Shown here: positions 37,576 through 49,590 of the stretch, piece by piece
Layout: each line of letters starts with the position of its first letter
Numbering within the stretch: position 1 is the stretch's first letter
From: Owenia fusiformis
Taxonomy: Eukaryota > Annelida > Polychaeta > Sabellida > Oweniidae
Direction of reading: 5' to 3'
DNA: 64,000 nt
Assembly (NCBI GenBank): GCA_903813345.2
Contig: CAIIXF020000001.1
Coordinates: forward strand, 7,507,098 to 7,571,097
Program-made: the position numbers and the translations under genes
The notes under the pieces: generated by a model
Databases searched by the model: none
What the model was told of the DNA's origin: nothing
The model's input: the letters and a program-made list of their open reading frames with translations, nothing else

Positions 37576-37681
37576 TGGAATACTTCCCAAGTGGAACACT
37601 TCTCAAGTGAAACATTTCTCAAGTGGAACACTTCCCAAGTGGAACACTTCTCAAGTGGAACACTTCCCAAGTGGAACACTA
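37576..37681. repeat. 17-bp tandem repeat downstream of MTRR
   Basis: Six to seven copies of AAGTGGAACACTTC(C/T)C follow each other. Each unit is partly self-complementary (AGTG..CACT). Confidence 0.8.
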
Positions 37682-37689
37682 TCTTGATG

Positions 37690-39086
37690 TACCAAATGTG
37701 TAGCACTTTTACTGGTTTTATTGTACCACTAGAACAGTAGAAAATGGGAACATTATTGCAGAGAAAGTTTTCAACATAAAGTAGCTTATTTTAGTTAACT
37801 AATCATTTAGTATATGTTTACGTTTTATCCAACCAATTTGAGATTGTGACTTTGATTATTAAAAGCTGTTTTATTGTCATCTTGACTCTATTTCCTCATT
37901 ACCAATACATGATTATCAACAATATGATGATTCTTAGATAAATATTAATGAATATGCATGATCATTTGTTATAAAGGGAATTGAGGTTTTACTTTTGATC
38001 AATGTAAATGATCATTCATAAATTCAGTGATAATTACAGCTGTACCTCATATTTATTAATTCAGATTGTATAACAAAAAGCATGCTGATAGAAAAATACA
38101 TATCAATTAAACTACCGTGTATATGATTATTACAAAAACAAATATAAATATATACACTATATACAATTAATATAACCATAGAATCCTTGGAGACTAATAT
38201 TCAACTATACTAGATCCCATATTGTGCCTAAAGTTCTTGAAATGTTCTATCCAGGGTCTATTAGTTCTTATTAGCTTTGAATCTGAGAGGCTAAGTCACA
38301 AGCTATGTAATTACTTGCATTGGATGCATCAGCCAAAATTTAACCAAGACTGCAGCAAGTATGATTTTACTTAGTACAATGCCACTTCAAGGGTGTTTCA
38401 TTCTGCTGATCATTGAATCAAGCACATTATTGTACAAAGTTTGATAAACAACTATCCAATAAAAGGAGAGTAAAATATAGCATTATATAATTATGATACA
38501 TCAAACTTCAACATTCAGTCAATCAATACAGTCCAACGCTCACCATAATCCAACCCATTATGCCCCTGTCATATATCCCAATCGAAATTGAAATTCACTT
38601 ATTCAGCAATAAGACCATTCAAATTTAAATATATGTTCAATTCACCTCCCTCTGATAAAGACAATTTTTAAGAAAAAAGACAAAAATGTTAAACTTGAGG
38701 AATCTAAATGACAATTATATCTTCAAAATGTAAGGGAGTTCAGAGATTCAGTTTTGTTCTGATTAAAAAAATTACACTAACACACAAATTGTGTCTCATT
38801 TTATCAGTATGTCACCCTTTTGGGATCTGTTGATGTAGTTTTACTACTTGATAGTATGTATTGCATTTGGAAATACAATAAGTAAATCTCCCTGGGTAAA
38901 TCTTTTGTTTTTGAAGTTTTACCTCATCAATTACATCTATATCACTGACACCGTTGTTAATGTTTTCAATGTATAAATTCCATGATAAAGTGATCAAGGC
39001 TAGATATGAAGGATTTTGTTTGTCCCAGTCCTCAAGATCTGTCTTTTGTTTCTAATGCAGATCAGAACAAACAGGTGGATGAGCTT
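37690..39086. other. Between MTRR and BRICHOS-B; no gene seen
   Basis: Holds MTRR 3' flank and the probable 3' UTR of BRICHOS-B. No ORF or repeat structure stands out. Confidence 0.5.
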
Positions 39087-42000
39087 TCACATCATTTGGT
39101 TGCAGCAACAGCAACACGAACATGAGTTTGGTTTGGCAGCTCGGGTATTTCCTGAAATATATAACAGCATAAATGTCTTATATTTCTTTAAAATGGACTG
39201 ATCCACTTGACTTGCCTGAATCCGCCATATTGTTTTTATACGGGAAGCTTGTAACCCTTTAAATGTTTGGAAAGTCGAATTAACACAATCATTGTTATCA
39301 TTGAAACATTTGGATCACCCCTGTATTTTTAACTAAAACAGTGAAAATTCTTTGTGAAATAGCTATGAAAAAATATGCAAAAGACCATTCATTAAGGTAT
39401 TTCCCCATTTCTTCTTTTATCGTATCAATAAATAAATTGTATTCGCTTCGTTGATTTGAATATTTTTTAATACTGTATGCCTTGAATTAAACCCCAACTT
39501 ACGCTTTTTGTCATCTGCATTATCTGTTTGTTCTGCAGCAGAATTGAGCCAATATATAGGGTAGCCCTCACAAGCTTTTCTTATGTGCTGGCTCAGAAAT
39601 CTGCGATCACCGATTGTTTCATTGACTGATATGTATCTTTGTAGATCAGCATTTCTGTCTTGTGATATCAAACCCTCTGCATCCTATATTCAAGAACATA
39701 TTAAAATATTTTAATTATGATACACCATAGAACAGGGTGTCCCAAAAATGCAACCAATCTTATATTTTATCTGGTTTTCTCGAAATTTTGGTCTTCCATT
39801 GAGATAAAATCGACTGATCTGTGCCAAATTCAGTTAGAATTAAAGAAAAGTCTAAATGTAAGTGATGTTAACTTAAACTTAAATGCCTCATTTTTGTTAA
39901 ACCTGTTAAACTTAAGATCAGCGTTTTGTTGTTTAAATGTGAACAAATAATCAAATATAGGCCTACATGTAAAAAACTTACAGCGTGGTTTTCCATGTAG
40001 CTCACCAATGCCTTGGGTGTAATGACGCTTCTCTTGAGGGGGTAAATATAACACACATAGCTGTCATCATCAGCGACTTTTAGCATTGTTAATTCCTAAA
40101 ATAATTTATATTGCCTTGTATACCCTTGGTATACGCAGCTAACGAAAATTGACCGGTACGGGTCAAAAGCTGGACCGGTACGGGTTAACGGTTTTATTTG
40201 AATTTAAAACAGCCATAACTTGCTCAATATTGACTTCCTCGTGTCTAATTTGAGATATATGATGCCTCCCGATGCTTTTAAGTACCCCAATTTTTTACAG
40301 ATTTTTAAACGGACCAAAACTCTCTAAATGCGCATTTATGCTCTTTTCTCTTCGGAGCAATAGAACCGGTCCGTCTTCTCGCTGCAAGCAGGATGAAATT
40401 CTTTGTCACGAAGTTTGGCATTTTTTATAAAATCAAACGCGCGTCATTGAAACTCACAAGATGTAAATAGCATGTCGTTTACATCAGACCTTGATGGGGA
40501 AAAATAGATCTAATATGTTAGAAGTACTAAATAAAAGTTATCGTGAAAATGAGACAGTCGTTCTCGAGAGAAAAGAGCATAAATGCGCATTTAGAGAGTT
40601 TTGGTCCGTTTAAAAATCTGTAAAAAATTGGGGTACTTAAAAGCATCGGGAGGCATCATATATTTCAAATTAGACAAGAGGAAGTCAATATTGAGCAAGT
40701 TATGGCTGTTTTAAATTCAAATAAAACCGTTAACCCGTACCGGTCCAGCTTTTGACCCGTACCGGTCAATTTTCGTCAGCTGCGTATACCAAGGGTGTTG
40801 TAATGGGTTACATACAGTTAAAGAATGGCCGTACAGTTTAAGATAAAATTGCTATTAAATACTAAAATTACTTCAACCAACCCAGGTCTTCTACAACCTG
40901 TAATACACTAAGGTACCACACAATCCTGAACTTTGAAAATTAACATTAAGTTCATGAATAAGTGATAAGTAAACGTTAAGTAAATAAAATTGAGATTTTA
41001 ACCAAAATAGGTCCATTGTCATCACATTTCTTGAATGAACAGTGCAAAGGTCTACTCGGTCCGACTCAGGACAGTATGGATGGACAGACGGACAATCGAC
41101 AGACACATATGCATTTTTCATTTCCACCGAATTTCATTTAACAATTACTAGTACATATAGTTCCGATAACAGAAGGATATAAATATAAATCAAGAAACAC
41201 TAATCTAGTATTACAATTATTGTCGTTGTTTTACCTTTCTGAAATCATTGGACGCAGAACAGCCCTCTTTTTCGTCTTCGATTTCTGTGATTTCATTTTC
41301 CGTGTCCACTTTTATAATAGCATTCGCTGTTAGCCTGTACTCCTTAGAAATAAATTAAAATAAATAAGTAATTATCCCCCGTCATTTTGCAGCTATTGGA
41401 AGGAATGGAAAATATTAATTAAATTGAAAAGACAACTTAATTTTGACGTTTTGGCGGCCTCAGGCTACGGACGTCATATGTTTCTTCACAGTTTCTGAAG
41501 ATGCCATCTGTAGTCAATTTTATTTGATATATAGAAACCCTCCTTTTATTTCTCGAGTTAAACATGTAATTATTGTTTGTTAAAATTGTTATTTTAGGCA
41601 TTTTCTCCAAATATACTCAGATTTATATTTTTCTATGCAGTACTTCGTTATTGTTTAAGGAAGAATAGACCGTGACAAAATTGCAAACAACCAATGAATT
41701 CCTTACAAGCTCAAATGTACTGAATATCTTCCAAAAAATCCACGATGTTACTAATTGTATCGGTGAAGCTATTTACGATTCAAAGTTCAAAAATGGGGAA
41801 AATGTTTAAATTCTCCCAAATAATGTGGTGACCACATTTATAGATAAGTTTTAACATGCAAAATGTCACCACGTGCGTTTTGTCAACCGCGGAACAACAA
41901 CTACCGAACGCAGTCCACAGAAAAGTTAGAGACCATTACAATAAGTCACCACTTCTACCGTTACATAAAAAATGTGTTGTACAAATCTTCAGTTTTCCAC

Positions 42001-43908
42001 AAATACATTATATATAATATATTTCAAGGAGGATATGTACCAAAAATATTTTATGATTGAAAATCTTGTTAACCTTGATCGGTGTAGACCCGATTCCACC
42101 TTTAAAAGCTCGTACTTGTTCTCAAGATGGGCACTCGATTTAATCAAAATTTTTGATTACACGCATCTAGGATGAAAAAGATGAGTTTCTGCATGCAGTT
42201 TTTTCTTTTCAAAAATGACTGTGTCGATGCATTTTATACGTAATTACCTTAATGGTGTCCTTGGCAAATTGATTGCTAAGTTTCAGTGCCCCTAGACCTG
42301 CTCCCAATGTAATTAGTAGAATCATCGCAGCCACAACTGCACCTATTACGTATTTCTTGTGGGGTTTGCTGGCTGGTTTCTGAGACTCCTTTATTTTGTT
42401 AAAATAAACGAAATTATCAATAAAAAAAGAGGATTGTCACTTTTTACATGACACATATCAAGAAGTATAACAGCACATGGGCGTAGCCAGGGGACAATTT
42501 AATATGAGTGAGCCCATCAACATACTTTTTCAAAGATGTTGACCTATATTTCAAAAAAGGCAACCCTTTATCATAATGTTTAATGCACAACTAAAATGTG
42601 CTTTGAGATATGTTTTATTCCTTAAAGGGAAGCGTGAATTGCTCCAGGGACTGAATATGGATGACCAAAATGAGCTGAAATCAATTGATAGCATTGCTTT
42701 TCTCTATTAGGGGAACACTAATCTCAATACCATAGGCCAAGGGAAAAGTAATAGTAAGCTGTATGTAGAAGAGACAGGTCCACAAGTAAGATTGAAAAAT
42801 TTTCAAATTTTTTTAGTCTTGGCACTAGTTCTCCTTACTGGTATCAAATTGTATTCCCAAATCTCTCCAAAATCTTCTTCAAAGTGTTTTTCAAACTTAT
42901 ATCATTGTTTTTTTCAAATCTTTATCTAAAAACTGCATATAATACTGCATTTAAAACAACAACTATGGATACCTGCAATTGCCTGGCAAGCTGAAACTGA
43001 TTGTCACTGGTGGAGGTCAGGGAGGTCAGCAGTGATCAATCAGATCACTTGTTTACTAATGAACTTGCCAAGCAATTGTAGGTTTTCAGAAATTCTCTCT
43101 TTTAGACAGCATTATTCACTCTATATCATCTGACTGAGTTTCAATCTTAGGTAAGAGCTACAAACTATCAATTTTCTATCAACTCCCCATGGCTTTTTGA
43201 AAATAATACACTAAATATTGTTGAAATCTCCATCTTAACAAGTGGTCTAAGTCAGAGTTGTTCACCTGTCTCTTCTATATACGGCTTACTATTACTTTAC
43301 CCTTGGCCTATGCTCAATACAAATCAGAACTAATTATACATTAAAATAAAGAATAGTAACACACACGGGGTAATGCATTATACATTGTAAAAAAGGATTG
43401 CCTTTTTGGTGAAAATGAGGTCAATGTTATTGAAAATGTATGTTGATGGGTTGATTGCATCCTCAATATCACTGAGTCCAATAGACTTAATTATCATTGA
43501 ACTTCCTCTTCTCTGGGATTATGAATGGGTCTAAAACATATGCCTGTCTTCATGCTCAGAAAATAGTCATAATCCGAGATCTACCGTCTGAAATTGTTTT
43601 CGATAATCTACGTGGCCCTTTGTAGTATGTAAAATCATTACAAATGCCTTATAATGCTCAGAATACAACATATATAATGTAAATTTAACACCCGTGCCCC
43701 ACTTTTTGGGGCTCACATTCGCTCCCACCGCACCGATGCAAACACAAAAATTCACACCCTCCTTGACATTTGCTGGCTACGCCCTTGCGGCATCATTTTA
43801 CATTACCGTTTTTACTAAATATTTTACATTGAAATGCACAAATCAAATTACCTGCTCAGACTGTGAAATATTGTAAATGCTTGGCAATGCTTTCTTTTCC
43901 GAATCCAT
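39087..43908 (-). CDS. BRICHOS-B: type II membrane BRICHOS precursor with Cys-rich tail
   Basis: Six exons: 43852-43908, 42248-42388, 41235-41342, 39982-40095, 39503-39683 and 39087-39151 (stop TGA 39087-39089), giving 221 residues. Exons 2, 3 and 4 have the same lengths as in BRICHOS-A (141, 108, 114 bp). The membrane helix (IGAVVAAMILLITLGAGLG) lies at about 34-56. BRICHOS features are NDFRKELTMLKVADDDSYVC (Cys117) and LSQHIRKACEGYPIYWL (Cys178), with an extra cysteine at 94. The last intron is phase 1. The tail reads DDKKR (Arg201, encoded across the junction), then NTRAAKPNSCSCCCCCNQMM. Six of the last eleven residues are cysteines. KKR is only a minimal basic processing site. It is the most diverged of the three copies, and its exon 1 lacks the PEPIVIQ end. 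The introns carry two large palindromic elements. Confidence 0.85.
40123..40795. repeat. 673-bp near-perfect palindrome
   Basis: Arms 40123-40362 and about 40566-40795 are inverted copies with only a few differences over about 230 bp. The unpaired centre is ~200 bp. The outer ends are CCCTTGGTATACGCAGCT and its inverse. Each arm contains the paired motifs ACCGGTACGGGT. I see no clear target duplication. It lies in intron 3 of BRICHOS-B. Confidence 0.85.
42479..43784. mobile_element. 1.3-kb foldback element with GGGCGTAGCCAG ends
   Basis: The ends GGGCGTAGCCAG and CTGGCTACGCCC are perfect inverses. Inside, further inverted blocks are nested: about 42505-42575 with 43385-43460, about 42720-42795 with 43250-43325, and CAATTGCCTGGCAAG with CTTGCCAAGCAATTG near the centre at about 43030. 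The whole unit is thus one imperfect long hairpin. It lies in intron 1 of BRICHOS-B. Confidence 0.75.
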
Positions 43909-44004
43909 CCTGACTTTTTATTTCTTTATACGTTTCAAAGTTTCTCGATGGTTCGAAAGTCTCTTGTTTTGCAGGTTTATCTCATGATATTTCCGTGAGC
44001 TTGA

Positions 44005-44012
44005 CTTATATA
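44005..44012 (-). promoter_or_regulatory. TATA box of BRICHOS-B
   Basis: The minus strand reads TATATAAG about 100 bp upstream of the ATG at 43906-43908, matching the spacing in BRICHOS-A and C. Confidence 0.65.
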
Positions 44013-44371
44013 GACCTGTAGAAAGTTGTTTTGTATGATCTAATCCGAGGGAAGTTGAATTTAGATTATTTTTAGGCTTTATTTCAAAAATATTGACACG
44101 GGTATCAGACACAAATACAGACACACTATGTAAATAGATGATTTAAATTTTTCTGAAAGATATTGACTCTCGGTTCAATGGTTGTTGATGAGATTCACAT
44201 ATATTAAGGCTTTAAAATAAGGACCTATAATACTTAAAAACTTGCTGATCGTGATTCTCACAACAAATCTAAAAAAATTGTTATCATGTTTATCTTACAA
44301 TTCAAAATATTTGAGTTTGAAATTCGTTAGGTCACCTCGTTCTCGATGTTTGTTTGAACTCTATTATAATA

Positions 44372-45641
44372 CCAGGTCGTTCAATAAGTTCACAGAAAAG
44401 TGCTCTCATTTCCACGATTTTTGATATTTTCTTATCTTCACATAATGTATTAAAAAGATTTTCTCATTGGTTCATGAAATATCAGCATCTCTAATTTGTT
44501 TGGTCAAAATAATGGTTACTATGGAAACTTGACTTTGGGGTAAGTGGGGCAATTTTACATCACACAATTTACCATTACAGAAATGTACCAAAATGTACAA
44601 ATGAAGGATCCCTATTTTATTTGTTCTTATTTAAATTACAAATTTCCTTTGGGAGAATTTATGTTCATAGTTTTTAAAGACATTTCTGGGACCCTAGCTG
44701 CTCGTCAACAATGCTGTACCAGTTGGCCAGAAAATCAACAAGAAGTTATGCTATGGTAACTTGATTAAAACTTAACCATTCAGCCAAATAGGTTTTCCAT
44801 CAGGATAATGCACCCTGCATGCCCTGTCACGCTGTTAACACTGTGCAGGAAACCATCACAAATAACTGGCAAAATAGATGACAAAGCTGCCCCAAGTTCC
44901 ATACTCTCAAGATGAGACAATCCTTGATTTTGTTCAACATTAAGAAGGATCAACCGAGACGTGCAACAACTTTCGACTGCAGTCCAGATGGCCCTTCAAA
45001 CAAGATTTCCAGATGGCTTCAAAGCACTATATCGTCAACGGGTTGAATGCAAACGACTGTGCATTAAACGTGAGGGAGAATTTTGAACACCTTGTGACCA
45101 TTATTATATTTAGAGGTGTCACGGATACCCGATTTTGTTCCAATCCGCGGAATTATGCCCTCGGAACGAAATACGGAACAAAAATTAAGAATTTTGGTTC
45201 GGATCCGGAACAAGAACATTTTACCCTTTCACAACTTCTGGCCCTTGAATCTCCACAAAACAGCATTTTTCTTTCAATATTTTGTATCAAAAGAGATTCA
45301 TTCTTTTTACTCCTTCTCTTTGAAGAGTTTTGAAGAGCTTTTCGCTACCAAATAGACCTAGATGATCAGATTATTTTAATCTAATACACGCAGTCACTAT
45401 GTTCCGAACCGTTCCGAAATTGTTCCGTTCCGAAGCAAAATGTTCCGAACTGAACTGTTCCGATTTTTTTTTGTTCCGTGACATCTCTAATTATATTAAG
45501 TTATATCATGTACAGGTAGAAAGCAGAGAAGAGGAAATGCATGTGATACACTCATAAATTGCCTACTATTCTGTTGTTTTTCTAATGTATCACAAATCTT
45601 TAAAATGGGAGCATTTTCAGTGAACTTATTGAACGACCTGG
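44372..45641 (+). mobile_element. Decayed Tc1/mariner element
   Basis: The inverted ends CCAGGTCGTTCAATAAGTTC match at both sides (about 28 bp or more), flanked by TA. Inside, around 44790-44860, the plus strand encodes a broken transposase remnant with HQDNAPC, the signature around the second catalytic Asp of Tc1/mariner enzymes. Stops and frameshifts follow. A hAT MITE is inserted at 45111-45489. Confidence 0.8.
45111..45489. mobile_element. 379-bp hAT MITE nested in the mariner element
   Basis: The ends TAGAGGTGTCACGGA and TCCGTGACATCTCTA match at 14 of 15 positions. A perfect 8-bp duplication ATTATATT flanks it (45103-45110, 45490-45497), as expected for hAT. The interior is full of the submotif GTTCCGAA and its inverse. 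Confidence 0.9.
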
Positions 45642-46160
45642 TATATGCTATTTAAAGCTGTACAAGTACAATAATATTTGTTCTGTTTTCGAATTTGAAA
45701 AAGTTTCTTTTTAAAAATTGTCTTTGCTTTTTTTAGATATAGCTATCATATCATTATATCAGAGCATATTTCTCGTGCATCAGAGTTATAAAATCGAACT
45801 GCCACAGACCTCATTCATCCAATCAACCCCACATAGAATCACCCCATGTCTGCAGAACAATTTTTTTGTAAAACAAAATACAGATTTCATATTCTGTCAT
45901 GTAATTTATTTTATTTTACACTGAAATTAGGACACACACTCAGGCTATGAAATATGGATATTTCACAATTCTTTGTAATAACCAACTCTGATTATCAATA
46001 TATAGTTCACTGTCTCATCTCTGTACAATCTGCAGTGATAAGACCTTTGTATCAATAGTCTAGTCTGATTAGTCAACAATATCAAAATTGTCCAAAGCAG
46101 GCGTGACGTGCAGTAGAGTGAACAAGCACTTCTATGTGACAGTCATCACGACCATTCCTT
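45642..46160. other. 3' flank of BRICHOS-C, similar to the DMAP1 3' flank
   Basis: No gene. About 45880-46090 aligns with 50715-50960, the 3' flank of DMAP1. Shared blocks in order include ACTGAAA(T/C)TAGGACACA, GAAATATGGAT, TTCACTGT(C/T)TCATC and a late TAGTCTAGTCTG/GGTCTATTCTG region. Confidence 0.5.
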
Positions 46161-49100
46161 TTATCTGAGGAAATGGCAAAGTAGACAGCTTGGCGGTGGT
46201 GGTGGTGGTGGTGGTGGATTCCAGACGCAAATGTTGCATATATAACAGCACATATTAATAATAATTATATGTCGCTTGTCTCTTGTAACCACACCGCGAG
46301 TGCTACCTAAAAAGATACAATAATAAGTTCGTTTTGAACCACCAGGAACCACCAATTAATGTCAGATAACCCATTTAAACTTATTTATTTTACCAATGAA
46401 TGAAGTTAAGTTTGGGTGTTATTTCTAGATGTCTATAACATCTCTTTAATATGTACAGTAGCCAATAAAGTAGCCTCTCCTCTAAAAATGGCAAGATTTT
46501 TTGCAAAAGGGGTTTTCATTTTAAAGGGTAACGCAGAGGGCGAGAAACCCTAGAGCTTAAGAGATGACAGTTATTTAGCAAATCCTTAATCCAACGCTCG
46601 TTTTAATTTGGTGTTGCTCACTGTTTAGTTTAACAGGCACAATCCTTGAATAATAATCAAGGTGCATAGGTTGTTGTCGATGTGTAAAAATCTTTGCCTG
46701 TTAATGCAGCAAAAGTGTAGTATCACAGGCTGGTTTCGAAAAATTTGTCCGATGTGACAGAGCGTGCTATTTTGCATAGAAACACTAAGAAACCCACACA
46801 ATTTATTTTTCACTCATATGTTTCGCTACACCATGCAATGGATATATCATTTGTGGGTAACTTTAACTTCTATACTTACGAAATGCATCGTCATCACCAT
46901 CATTTTGTCTCTCCTCTGTTTGTTCTGGAGCAGGAATAAGCCAATATATGGGGAATTCCTCACAAGCTTCTCGTAAATATTGACCTAGAAACCTGCGACC
47001 ACTGATTGGTTCTTTGGCTGGCATGTATTTTGGTAGATCACCATCTCTGTCATGCGATGTAAAATTCTCTCCACCCTGTTGGAACAATTAGTGAATTACA
47101 AAATAATTAATGAAATACCTGGATAAACAATGGATGTGTGAAAGAATCATTATAATTTCTCCATTCATTTGAATTAACACTTCAATTTAGTCTAACTACA
47201 AGCCCTTCTGACCCCCCCCCCCCACGGCAACTGTGTGAGAAGGTGTGTAGTCAAGTAGAGGGGGGGGGGCACAGAGGCTTGAAGCTAAACTAACCTTTCT
47301 AAACTGACGTAGTTGAAACTTACAGGATGGTGTTCTAGATAGCTGTCCATTGCTTCAGGGGTAAGGGCATCTCTACTGAGGGGGTTCAGGTAGCACTTAT
47401 AGCTATCACCATCAACAACTTTCATCATAGTCAGACCCTAAAATCAAACTTGAAATATACTTGTGCACAATATCAATATGATTGAATGGGACTCCAAAAT
47501 TGATGCTCACATAAGGTTTGTTATATAATTGTACAAGTTTTACTCGAGTCTCTAGCTAAGTTACGGAATATAAAGAAGGCTCTGGACCTAAGTAATGCAA
47601 GTGTATCACTTTTTAATTTTGTTCAACATAAACAACAAATGGTATTAATGGAACAGAATTAATCCTTTTTGCAGCTGTTTCAAATCTCACTTTACCTTTG
47701 TGAAATCATTGTACGCAGAATAGCCTTCTTCTGGATCATCAATTTCTGTCATTTCGTTATCTTTGTCCAACTTCACAACAGCATTTGATGCAAGCCTGTA
47801 CTCCTGATGAATCAAATAATTCACAATCTTATTTTCCTCATCAAATAGCCTACATGTATACAATAGTAACCATTTTTATTTTTATCGAAGTATTTGTTAC
47901 GCGGTATATGGCATACATTCATGGTTGCGCGGTATTTGTGATACGGGTGAATATGCCATACTCACCTGCGGTATATGGCATATTCCGCAGGTGAGTATGC
48001 GATATTCCGCAGTGAATATGCGATACATTGATTTCAGTGAATACCCGATACTCACCTGCGGAATATGTCATACTCACTTGCGGAATATGCCATATACCGC
48101 AGGTGAATATGACATATACCGCAGGTGAAAACGTGATACAGAAAGCCTCGATTTGATTGGTTGCGAGAATCGACTCTAAATGTAAAACTACGCTGGATTA
48201 CCACTATAGTAAGTGCGTCGAGTACTAATATATGGATCCTGGATTGATTGATTGAGTAAGTTTATTACACGACTGATACTTCTGCTAAGTTAATATATTC
48301 GATAATGTTTGATTCAGTAATCATTGTAACAATTTATAACGTTTTGTACTTGTTCCTTCAATCGATGCAATTGACAATTGCGTACTTCCGTATCACGTTC
48401 TCATTCAGTGGTTAGTGTGTATGCCATATACCGCAGGTGAATCTGTCATACACCGCAAGTGAATATGCCATATTCGTTGCGGAATATGACATATTTTTGT
48501 ATCGTGTTTACCGCGTAACAGTATTACAACATTTCCGGACAGATGAACATTCATTCTCATATTTTTATTTTTGTGTACATTTTTTGAACAATGCATTCTT
48601 TAATTGCTCTGTAGCGACATGCCAACAAATATTTTCTTACAGTTGCAGCATTTTAGAGAACCAATATATATCCCAGTGATTTAAGTAAAGTATCAACAAT
48701 AAAATAATGTAAAAAATTGCGTACTTCCGTATCACGTTCTCATTCAGTGGTTAGTGTGTATGCCATATACCGCAGGTGAATCTGTCATACACCGCAAGTG
48801 AATATGCCATATTCGTTGCGGAATATGACATATTTTTGTATCGTGTTTACCGCGTAACAGTATTACAACATTTCCGGACAGATGAACATTCATTCTCATA
48901 TTTTTATTTTTGTGTACATTTTTTGAACAATGCATTCTTTATTTGCTCTGTAGCGACATGCCAACAAATATTTTCTTACAGTTGCAGCATTTTAGAGAAC
49001 CAATATATATCCCAGTGATTTAAGTAAAGTATCAACAATAAAATAATGTAAAAATACCTTGATAGTGTCCCTGGCAAATTGATTGCTGAGTTTCAGAGCT

Positions 49101-49489
49101 CCTAGAACTGCTCCCACTGTAATGAGTAGAATCATCACAGCCACAACTGCGCCTATTATGTACTTCTTGTTGGATTTGCCATCTGGTTTCTTGGTCTCCT
49201 TAATTATGTTAAAATACACTAAGTTACTATCTCTAAATCACGTTTGCTTATACTTTATTCACGATTATCACCTTAAGCATTGATAATACACATGTCAAGA
49301 AGAAGACAGCATTGCGCGTATCAATTTACATTAGTTTTTCAAAAACTATCTGAACAAACGTGGAACATTTTATTGAAATAAGTATTGTTAAAGTGTTCTC
49401 CTTTGAAATATCAAATTTTTTACCTGAATAACAATTGGCTCGGGTGAAATATTGTAAATGCTTGGCAATGCTTTCTTTTCCGAATCCAT
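46161..49489 (-). CDS. BRICHOS-C: type II membrane BRICHOS precursor with Cys- and Pro-rich tail
   Basis: Six exons: 49424-49489, 49058-49198, 47696-47803, 47324-47437, 46880-47075 and 46161-46306 (stop TAA 46161-46163), giving 256 residues. The membrane helix and linker in exon 2 are almost identical to BRICHOS-A. BRICHOS cysteines are at 120 (DGDSYKCYLNPL) and 181 (REACEEFPIYWL). The phase-1 last exon encodes STRGVVTRDKR. RDKR at 217-220 is a furin-type site. The tail HIIIINMCCYICNICVWN follows, then nine prolines, then SCLLCHFLR. The tail is 36 residues with six cysteines in CC-x2-C-x2-C and C-x2-C spacing. The proline run comes from a trinucleotide microsatellite (46194-46220). It is closer to A than to B in exons 2-5. 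Intron 2 carries a satellite-bearing DNA element and a 339-bp tandem duplication. Confidence 0.85.
47895..48520. mobile_element. DNA element with internal ~20-bp satellite
   Basis: The ends TGTTACGCGGTA and TACCGCGTAACA are perfect inverses, with the 5-bp duplication GTATT on both sides (47890-47894, 48521-48525). The interior has many direct and inverted copies of a ~20-bp unit such as CCGCAGGTGAATATGCCATA (about 47905-48130 and 48420-48490). It lies between exons 2 and 3 of BRICHOS-C. Confidence 0.8.
48376..49053. repeat. 339-bp tandem duplication
   Basis: 48376-48714 and 48715-49053 are identical except for one or two bases, so the event is recent. Each copy includes the right end of the satellite-bearing element. 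The second copy ends only a few bases from the 3' end of BRICHOS-C exon 2. Confidence 0.92.
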
Positions 49490-49590
49490 CTTGTATTTTT
49501 TCTTTTAAGTTTCAAAGTTTCTTGATGGCTGGTTCTGGAGTCTCTTGTTATGTGCAGAAGTCTGATCTGATAATACCTTTTTGGAGGTGA

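Noticed and set aside
47895-48860. CRISPR-like regular repeats
   Set aside because: This is a eukaryotic genome, the units are degenerate, in both orientations and without unique spacers.
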